Origin: DAOQAU01 sp035354275
GTDB lineage: Bacteria > Cyanobacteriota > Vampirovibrionia > Gastranaerophilales > Gastranaerophilaceae
DNA length: 19,665 nt
Reading direction: 5' to 3'
Assembly: GCA_035354275.1 (NCBI GenBank)
Contig: DAOQAU010000031.1
Location: forward strand, 1 to 19,665
The position numbers and the translations under genes were made by a program. The notes under the pieces were generated by a model that was not told the DNA's origin, ran no database searches, and saw only the letters and a program-made list of their open reading frames with translations. Shown here piece after piece: positions 14,852 to 19,665 of the stretch; positions within the stretch are counted from its first letter, which is position 1, and each line of letters opens with the position of its first letter.

Positions 14852-16357
14852 TTGAATATATTACAAGAGTTTGACACAATAGCTGCAATAGCAACCCCAA
14901 TAGGCACAGGCGGAGTCGGGGTTATAAGAATCTCCGGGGGTAAATGTGACTTGGATTCTTGTGATAACCCCTCGTCTTTTGTGGGTGAAAGTAAATGTTT
15001 TGAAATTGTTGAAAAAATTTTCTCCGGCAAAAAGCTTATTGCTGGAAAAATTCATCACGGTTGGATTCTCGATAACGACAAAAGAATAGACGAAGTGATT
15101 GTGCTTCCTTTTAAAGCCCCAAACAGCTACACGGGAGAAGATGTGGTCGAAATTCAATGCCATGGCGGAATAAATGTTGTAAGAAACATTTTGGATTTGG
15201 TCTTAAAGCAAGGTGCAAGGCCTGCCCAAAGGGGCGAGTTTACAAAAAGAGCCTTTCTTAATCATAAACTTGATTTATCACAAGCAGAGGCGGTTTGCGA
15301 TTTAATCCATGCAAAAACCCAAAATTTTGCAATACATTCGGCTAAAAATTTGTCGGGGGTCTTAACCCAAAAAATCGGCGAAATTAAAAAAGATATTTTT
15401 GAGGTCTTATCAAAAATCCTTGCAGGAATTGATTTTCCCGATGATGTCAAAGAGCCTGAATACGAATATTTACAAAAAGAATTTCAAAATGCACTTGACA
15501 AAATCGAATCGATTTTGTCAAGTGCCAAATCTTCAAACGTATTAAGACAGGGAATAAAAATTGCTATTTTGGGCAAACCAAACGTGGGCAAATCTTCTCT
15601 TTTTAATGCGCTTTTGAGCATGGAGCGGGCGATTGTAACTGATATTGCAGGAACTACAAGAGATATTTTAACCGAAACAATCGACATAGAAGGAATTCCT
15701 GTCACTTTAATCGACACGGCAGGCATAAGAGAACATTCAACAGCAGATAAAGTAGAAAAAATAGGAATAGAATTTTCAAAACAATCGGCAGATGAAGCCG
15801 ACTTGATTTTGTTTTTATACGATGCTTCAACAGGAATGAACAAAGATGATGAAGCTATTTTGGATTTAATTAAAGAAAAAAATCATATAAAAATAGCAAA
15901 TAAAGCGGATTTATATACTGACAATTACCCCTCATCTGTCCTTTGGACATCTTCTCCCGCAAGGGGGGAAGAAATTATACCCTCGCCCCTTGCGGGAGAG
16001 GGAAATTTTTCAATGCGAGATACGAGCATTAGAAAAATGGGTGAGGGGTCATCAATCTATCTTTCAACCATTACTCAACAAGGATTTGACCAATTAAAGC
16101 AAAAAATAAAACAATTTGCGGGTAAGTGTTCAAGCGAAGAGCTTGAATTTACCACCAACACTCGCCAGCAGGACTGTCTTGAGCGGGCAAAAGAAGCCTT
16201 AACCAACGCCCTTGCAGCGGCACAAAAAGAGGAACTTCAGGATTTGATTTCAATCGATGTAAAATCAGCCCTTTTAAGTCTTGATGAGATAACAGGCGAA
16301 GTAATAACAGATGATATCTTAAACAACATTTTTGAAAATTTTTGTATTGGAAAATAA
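14852..16357 (+). CDS. mnmE: tRNA modification GTPase MnmE with two in-frame insertions
   Basis: MnmE (TrmE) works with MnmG to modify U34 of tRNAs. The TTG at 14852 is chosen: GGAAGG is just upstream, the family N-terminus (FDTIAAIATPIGTGGVGVIRISG) begins there, and any longer frame would run through a terminator. Length is 501 residues against about 450 usual. GTPase motifs: G1 GKPNVGKS (241-248), IAGTTRD, DTAG (288-291), NKAD (350-353). The C-terminus is FCIGK with the catalytic Cys498. The excess is two inserts: residues 33-49 in the N-terminal folate-binding domain and about 359-399 between G4 and G5. Without them the protein is about 443 residues and aligns with normal spacing, and all catalytic motifs are intact, so the gene is probably functional. 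Confidence 0.95.
   Translation: MNILQEFDTIAAIATPIGTGGVGVIRISGGKCDLDSCDNPSSFVGESKCFEIVEKIFSGKKLIAGKIHHGWILDNDKRIDEVIVLPFKAPNSYTGEDVVEIQCHGGINVVRNILDLVLKQGARPAQRGEFTKRAFLNHKLDLSQAEAVCDLIHAKTQNFAIHSAKNLSGVLTQKIGEIKKDIFEVLSKILAGIDFPDDVKEPEYEYLQKEFQNALDKIESILSSAKSSNVLRQGIKIAILGKPNVGKSSLFNALLSMERAIVTDIAGTTRDILTETIDIEGIPVTLIDTAGIREHSTADKVEKIGIEFSKQSADEADLILFLYDASTGMNKDDEAILDLIKEKNHIKIANKADLYTDNYPSSVLWTSSPARGEEIIPSPLAGEGNFSMRDTSIRKMGEGSSIYLSTITQQGFDQLKQKIKQFAGKCSSEELEFTTNTRQQDCLERAKEALTNALAAAQKEELQDLISIDVKSALLSLDEITGEVITDDILNNIFENFCIGK
14940..14998. repeat. 51-bp in-frame insertion bounded by 8-bp direct repeats
   Basis: GTAAATGT occurs at 14940-14947 and again at 14991-14998, 51 bases apart. Collapsing the repeat restores RISG-GKC-FEIVE, the same spacing as RISG-FKA-REVAE in E. 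coli MnmE. The inside contains ACCCCTCGTCT and GGGTGA, similar to the ends of the larger element at 15927. Confidence 0.65.
15491..15525. repeat. 35-base perfect palindrome within mnmE
   Basis: Arms 15491-15507 and 15509-15525 are exact reverse complements (17 bp) around a single central A. It is coding (residues 214-225, ALDKIESILSSA) and protein length here matches the family, so it does not look inserted. Confidence 0.85.
15927..16049. mobile_element. 123-bp palindromic repeat element inserted in frame in mnmE
   Basis: The ends are ACCCCTCA (15927-15934) and its complement TGAGGGGT (16042-16049). Inside, CTCCCGCAAGGGG (15954-15966) and its exact complement (15986-15998) form a 13-bp stem with a 19-base loop. 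The length is 41 codons and the translation includes PSPLAGEG, the translation typical of dispersed palindromic repeats in many bacterial genomes. Local base composition is clearly richer in G and C than the surrounding gene. Removing it gives NKADLYTDNSSIYLS, normal MnmE spacing. Confidence 0.8.
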
Positions 16358-16367
16358 TCCATTATCT

Positions 16368-16877
16368 TTATCTTGTATTTTCAAACATGTCTTGTATCCA
16401 ATTTAAAAATCCGGTAAAAAAAGAAGGTTTTTTATAATTAACTTTTATTGCATCAAGTTCTTCTATTGTTTTTTGGCCTGCTGTTCTTACTCTGAATGAA
16501 GATTTTTCAACAACATCTCTATTGCTAAAGTTCTTGTTTAAATATTTTACAAATTTGCCGACTCTTTTGTATAATTTTGCAAAAGGAAGATTCTCGGGAT
16601 TTTCAATATCAAAAAGTTCTCCCGTTTTTGAATTCAAAGTCAATGCAAATTCATCTGTAGAAATTTTCACCCTAGGCTCAAACCCTGGTAAAGCACCTTC
16701 GTTTATAAATTTACCTTTTAAAGAATTTAATCCCGTATCCCATTTTAAAGAAAAACCAAAGTCTTTGCTGCCGACTTTTTTAGTCCCTTTTCCTAGCTTA
16801 TTTAATAGCTTGCGTACTTCCAAAATTGTAGATTCAGGTAACCTTCTTCCCTGAAAGCTTATTTTATTTACTTGCAT
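16368..16877 (-). CDS. Small unknown protein with SFQG N-terminal motif
   Basis: A 169-residue basic protein of no family I recognise. It begins MQVNKISFQGRRLPES, again a short leader ending in SF-x-G/A. The middle shows alternating strands (FGFSLKWDTGLNSLKGKF, VKISTDEFALTLNSKTGELFDI), and the C-terminal part is helical with a possible membrane-binding end, FFTGFLNWIQDMF. No cysteines or catalytic motif stand out. A strong AAGGAG precedes the ATG. It converges on mnmE with 10 bases between the stops and lies downstream of the min operon, separated from it by a terminator. Confidence 0.7.
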   Translation of the reverse strand: MQVNKISFQGRRLPESTILEVRKLLNKLGKGTKKVGSKDFGFSLKWDTGLNSLKGKFINEGALPGFEPRVKISTDEFALTLNSKTGELFDIENPENLPFAKLYKRVGKFVKYLNKNFSNRDVVEKSSFRVRTAGQKTIEELDAIKVNYKKPSFFTGFLNWIQDMFENTR

Positions 16878-16904
16878 AAATTTACTCCTTATAATTAGTT
16901 ACTT

Positions 16905-16947
16905 TTAATTAAAGCGCGTAAAAAAATTTTTTACGCGCTTTAATTAA
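16905..16947 (-). terminator. Palindromic terminator after the min operon
   Basis: A near-perfect 43-base palindrome: arms 16905-16925 and 16927-16947, with an AAAGCGCGTAAAAAA core and one central unpaired base. It lies 26 bases beyond the minE stop. The hairpin's T-rich inner part is unusual; a T-tract beyond the stem is short, so efficiency is uncertain. Confidence 0.65.
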
Positions 16948-16972
16948 TTTATTTACATTTTGCAATATTTAA

Positions 16973-17548
16973 CTACTGAGGCTTATGTTTCTTGTTTTTT
17001 TTAGGCGCAACCCAAGCCTGTTCTTCTTTTTCTGGGTTTTCATTTGCCTGACACTCGCAAGGACCCTCTATTAAGCAAGCACAGCCTTCTTCGACTTCTT
17101 CTTCTGAGTCTTTTTCTTCCTCTTCAGAAATTTCTTCTTTGGGTTCTTCTTCAGAATCTTCGTCTTTATTTTCTTTTGTTTCTTCTTCCTCTTCTTGTGC
17201 CTTTTCAGCCTCGGCTTTTGCTTTGCGTTCTTCTTCCTCTTTTATAAGGGCTTGAATTTCTTCTTCATCTTTGGCTCTTACTACAGGAATTGAAAGCATA
17301 AGAGCCATTGAATCGCCTTCCTGAGCAAAATTCAATTCAAGTGCTTCTTTGTCCATTTCAACGTATTTTGAAAGCAGATCAATCATCTCACCTCTCATTC
17401 TTTCAAGAAGTTGAGGAGTTAAGTTTGTTCTGTCTTGCATTAGTACAAGCTTAAGCCTGTTGCATGCGACTTCTTTTAAATTTTCTTTTTCGGGCGTCTG
17501 GAAAAATCCCGCCAGTTTTTTATATAGTTCAGTAATTATTTCTCTCAT
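16973..17548 (-). CDS. minE: Cell division topological specificity factor MinE with acidic Cys-bearing tail
   Basis: The first 92 residues are a standard MinE: an N-terminal membrane-targeting helix (IITELYKKLAGFF), the anti-MinCD segment (NRLKLVLMQDRTNLTPQLLERMRGE) and the dimerisation part (LLSKYVEMDKEALEL). MinE stimulates MinD ATPase and drives pole-to-pole oscillation. Typical MinE is about 90 residues. Here another 99 residues follow: a Glu/Lys-rich acidic stretch (93-153), then CACLIEGPCEC (C156, C158, C164, C166) and a Lys-rich end. The tail is in frame with no sign of a frameshift. Its Shine-Dalgarno AAGGAG is formed by the last codons of minD, five bases before its start region, so translation is coupled. 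Confidence 0.93.
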   Translation of the reverse strand: MREIITELYKKLAGFFQTPEKENLKEVACNRLKLVLMQDRTNLTPQLLERMRGEMIDLLSKYVEMDKEALELNFAQEGDSMALMLSIPVVRAKDEEEIQALIKEEEERKAKAEAEKAQEEEEETKENKDEDSEEEPKEEISEEEEKDSEEEVEEGCACLIEGPCECQANENPEKEEQAWVAPKKNKKHKPQ

Positions 17549-17553
17549 CGCTA

Positions 17554-18366
17554 TTACTCCTTACCAAACAGGCCGGCAAAGAACTTTTTTACTTTTGCTG
17601 CCCATCCTTTCGGCTCCTCGAGATTAAGAAAATCAACCTCTTCTCCCATTACTCTTTTTGCAACATTTGAATAAGCCTGACCCGCAAGTGATTTTTCGTC
17701 ATTTACGATAGGTTCGCCCTTGTTTGTTGAAGTAATAACGCCCGTGTCTTCGGGAATAATTCCGATTAAAGAACAAGATAAAATATCCACAACATCTTCA
17801 ACGCTCATCATATCATTTGATTTGATAAGGTTAGGTCTGACTCTGTTCAAAAGCAGCCTGTAAGATTCGATTTCTTCTTTTGCTTCCAAAAGCCCGATAA
17901 TTCTGTCGGCATCTCTTACCGCAGACATTTCAGGAGTTGTAACAACTATTGCTTCTGTAGCTCCAGCAACGGCATTTTGAAATCCTTGTTCAATTCCTGC
18001 AGGACAATCAACAAGTATAAAATCGTTATCCTCTTTAAGTTCATCGCAAATCGCTTTAAGCTGTTCTTGATTAACCGCACTTTTATCGCGGGTTTGTGCC
18101 GCTGCTAAAAGACAAAGGTTAGGATTTTTCTTGTCTTTCACAAGTGCTTGCTTAAGCTTGCAACGCTCTTCCACAACATCGACTATTGTATAGACAATTC
18201 TGTTTTCAAGCCCCAAAAGCAAGTCTAAATTTCTCAAACCGATATCAGTATCGATTAAAACAACTTTTTGCCCCGCTTTTGCAAGAGCTGTACCAATGTT
18301 TGCGCTGGTAGTTGTTTTACCCACCCCGCCTTTTCCTGAAGTAATTACTATTACTCGACCGCTCAT
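17554..18366 (-). CDS. minD: Septum site-determining ATPase MinD
   Basis: A 270-residue ParA/MinD-type ATPase that binds the membrane with ATP and recruits MinC to block division away from midcell. The deviant Walker A motif is GKGGVGKTT (11-19) with the signature Lys12. LIDTDIGLRNLDLLLGLE and FILVDCPAGIEQGFQNA mark the switch and Walker B regions. The C-terminal amphipathic membrane-targeting helix GWAAKVKKFFAGLFGKE (254-270) is clear. The ATG follows GGAGATATAA. It lies between minC and minE in the common order. Confidence 0.98.
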   Translation of the reverse strand: MSGRVIVITSGKGGVGKTTTSANIGTALAKAGQKVVLIDTDIGLRNLDLLLGLENRIVYTIVDVVEERCKLKQALVKDKKNPNLCLLAAAQTRDKSAVNQEQLKAICDELKEDNDFILVDCPAGIEQGFQNAVAGATEAIVVTTPEMSAVRDADRIIGLLEAKEEIESYRLLLNRVRPNLIKSNDMMSVEDVVDILSCSLIGIIPEDTGVITSTNKGEPIVNDEKSLAGQAYSNVAKRVMGEEVDFLNLEEPKGWAAKVKKFFAGLFGKE

Positions 18367-18386
18367 TTATATCTCCTTTGTTTATT

Positions 18387-18459
18387 AGTAAATGGTAAAT
18401 GGTAAATGGTGAATAGAAATTTTAAAAATCTATTTACTATTTACTATTTACTATTCACT
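18387..18459. repeat. Heptamer-armed inverted repeat element between minC and minD
   Basis: Left arm units: AGTAAAT, GGTAAAT, GGTAAAT, GGTGAAT (from 18387). Right arm: TATTTAC three times, then TATTCAC, around an AT core AGAAATTTT-AAAAATCT. Architecture matches the element at 11281. It sits inside the probable min operon, overlapping the minC stop region. Confidence 0.8.
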
Positions 18460-19330
18460 CGCTATATAACTTATAAATTATTATTTCACCATGTTCATTC
18501 ACTTTTGCCTCTTCAGGTGTAAACTGGCTTGTCTTTTGGATAAACGGAATGTTCAAAGAATCCGGGCGTCTTGCGTAAAACCCGGAAATTCTAAGCTGAA
18601 TTGCGTTTATCTTAAGGGCGCGAATTTTTGCCCAATCATTTCCTCGAGCTCCTGCATGGGCAATTCCACCAAGTATTCCCCAAACAGTAATGTCACCTTT
18701 TGCAATAATTTCGCTTCCCGGGTGAGCATCGCCTATAAGAACAATGTTTCCGTCATAGCTTATGGTTTGCCCTGAACGCAAAGTCTGTTGCAGGTACAAA
18801 GTTGACATTTTTGAAACTTCATGTTCGGATTCTTCTTTTTGCTTATCCTGCTCATTTTCTTCGTCAATCAGTTCTTCCAATTTATCTTCTGCCTGAAGTT
18901 CTTCGTCTGTTTTTTCTATAACCTCAATTTTTTCTTCAACTTGTTCGGGCTCAATTTTTTCATACAAATTCTCTGAAACAGCTTCATGCGAATTGTCTTC
19001 AAAAAGATAATCCTGTACCTGCTCATCTTCAACAACTTCGATTTCGTTTGAAAGTTTTGAAACAATTAACCCTAAATTCAAGGCAGCAAGCTCTGTTTGA
19101 TTTGAATTCGTGTCAACAAAAGCAAGCTCCGAGTTAAGCGAAGTAATCAAAGATTTTATGCTCAAAAGCTGAGATTGAGTTAAATCAATATTACCAAGCT
19201 TCAAGCAAATCTGCCTGTATTGGGCTTCGGGCATTTCGAGAATTGAACTCAATTCATAAATAATATCGGACGCGTCTTTTGCGTTTCCCAAATCGATTAT
19301 AAACCCGTTTTCAACAAAACCTTTTGTCAT
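18455..19330 (-). CDS. minC: Septum site-determining protein MinC
   Basis: A 291-residue inhibitor of FtsZ polymerisation. The C-terminal beta-helix domain (176-291) is clear: LRSGQTISYDGNIVLIGDAHPGSEIIAKGDITVWG, then GILGGIAHAGARGN (218-231) and the QLRISG strand, which bind MinD. The N-terminal domain (1-95) is diverged but in the expected place. Between them is a long acidic linker (about 97-174), richer in Glu than usual. The ATG follows GAGGAAGTG. It is the first gene of the minC-minD-minE group. Confidence 0.95.
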   Translation of the reverse strand: MTKGFVENGFIIDLGNAKDASDIIYELSSILEMPEAQYRQICLKLGNIDLTQSQLLSIKSLITSLNSELAFVDTNSNQTELAALNLGLIVSKLSNEIEVVEDEQVQDYLFEDNSHEAVSENLYEKIEPEQVEEKIEVIEKTDEELQAEDKLEELIDEENEQDKQKEESEHEVSKMSTLYLQQTLRSGQTISYDGNIVLIGDAHPGSEIIAKGDITVWGILGGIAHAGARGNDWAKIRALKINAIQLRISGFYARRPDSLNIPFIQKTSQFTPEEAKVNEHGEIIIYKLYSE

Positions 19331-19358
19331 ATCACTTCCTCAAATCTTATATAAATTA

Positions 19359-19387
19359 ATCGTATCTGAAAGATTTTTGTTTTACAA
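19359..19387 (-). promoter_or_regulatory. Possible promoter of minC
   Basis: Minus strand TTGTAA (19382-19387), 17 bases, TACGAT (19359-19364): four matches of six in each box. Other AT-rich alternatives overlap. Confidence 0.3.
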
Positions 19388-19463
19388 ATAATTGTTGCAA
19401 TTTGGTTACTTTTTTATACGAAACTTAATTTTCTTAATAAATCTTATTTTAAATATTTTTTCA

Positions 19464-19492
19464 TTGACCAAATTTTTAAATAATGTTAAAAT
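19464..19492 (+). promoter_or_regulatory. Good sigma-70-type promoter at the right end
   Basis: TTGACC (19464-19469), 17-base spacer, TAAAAT (19487-19492) preceded by TGT (extended -10). Transcription would begin near 19499 and read out of the window to the right. Confidence 0.65.
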
Positions 19493-19520
19493 GAATTGTT
19501 TAAAAACTGAGAAAATAAAT

Positions 19521-19613
19521 ATGACCTTAAACATATTTAAAAATTATCCCAAAAATAATAACAAAATTAAAACCGTTAGTTTTGCGGCTTTTCGCAATTA
19601 TGGATTTACTTGA
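19521..19613 (+). CDS. Candidate 30-residue peptide with SFAAFRNYGF end
   Basis: The ATG at 19521 is the first in the proposed transcript; longer in-frame starts lie upstream of or within the promoter. The peptide opens MTLNIFKNYP, is Asn/Lys-rich, and ends with VSFAAFRNYGFT. SFAAFR resembles SFGAIR in the protein at 10114. The ribosome site (GAGAAAA) is weak. It may be a small protein, a truncated member of the SF(G/A/Q) group, or a leader peptide for the gene starting beyond 19665. Confidence 0.4.
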   Translation: MTLNIFKNYPKNNNKIKTVSFAAFRNYGFT

Positions 19614-19638
19614 AAAACCCTGAGACATTGTTGACACA

Positions 19639-19665
19639 TTTGGTACAATTATTACCAAAGGAGTC
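19639..19665 (+). promoter_or_regulatory. Hairpin over a ribosome binding site at the right edge
   Basis: TTTGGTA (19639-19645) and TACCAAA (19653-19659) form a 7-bp stem with a 7-base loop. The 3' arm runs into AAAGGAG (19657-19663), a strong Shine-Dalgarno for a gene whose start is outside the window. The other bases of 19331-19665 hold only the features listed here. Confidence 0.45.

Noticed and set aside
19392..19520. Longer 73-codon form of the 30-residue ORF from a TTG
   Set aside because: Its upstream part spans the promoter TTGACC-17-TAAAAT and has no ribosome site.
19631..19649. TTGACA with TACAAT as a promoter
   Set aside because: The spacer is only 7 bases, too short for a sigma-70 promoter.

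Overview
The window is one stretch of an AT-rich bacterial chromosome, densely packed with housekeeping genes on both strands. No rRNA, tRNA, CRISPR array, transposase or phage gene is visible. The gene content points to a flagellated, Gram-negative-type bacterium. It has a minC-minD-minE cell-division cluster, motA-motB stator genes, a flagellin-glycosyltransferase-like (Maf/DUF115) gene, and a gyrase B with the long insertion seen in E. coli GyrB. Dispersed heptanucleotide repeats in spacers, plus several small proteins beginning with a short leader that ends in SF(G/A/Q), fit best with a non-photosynthetic relative of cyanobacteria (Melainabacteria/Vampirovibrionia, Gastranaerophilales-like). 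That assignment is an inference from gene style, not proven by the sequence.

Layout. 1-4078 (+): the 3' part of a YkgJ-type cysteine-cluster gene, rlmN, a Maf/DUF115 gene and dtd. 4263-6591 (+): an unusual zinc-ribbon/Gly-Tyr-Gln-Arg-Pro-repeat protein gene followed closely by rimM and trmD, probably one RNA/ribosome-maturation operon. 6588-9057 (-): motA, motB and a degenerate RNase H-like (DUF429-like) gene, tightly coupled. 9226-9972 (-): map. 10114-10518 (+): a small unknown gene, facing adk across a bidirectional terminator. 10590-13797 (-): gyrB then adk. 14050-14730 (+): an Asn/Ser-rich unknown protein with its own terminator. 14852-16357 (+): mnmE. 16368-16877 (-): a small unknown gene. 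16973-19330 (-): minC, minD, minE. 19331-19665 holds the minC upstream region, a good promoter with a 30-codon ORF, and a hairpin over the ribosome binding site of a gene starting beyond the window.

The most notable biology is in mnmE. Its reading frame appears to have absorbed two extra DNA segments without breaking: a 123-bp palindromic element (41 codons) between GTPase motifs G4 and G5, and a 51-bp segment (17 codons) flanked by an 8-bp direct repeat in the N-terminal folate-binding domain. Removing both brings the protein to about 443 residues, the normal family size. The second theme is a family of heptamer-repeat elements in at least six spacers. The third is lineage-style modification of core proteins: an acidic, cysteine-bearing tail on MinE, a long acidic linker in MinC, a 119-residue tail on MotB, and the repeat-rich zinc-ribbon protein upstream of rimM-trmD.
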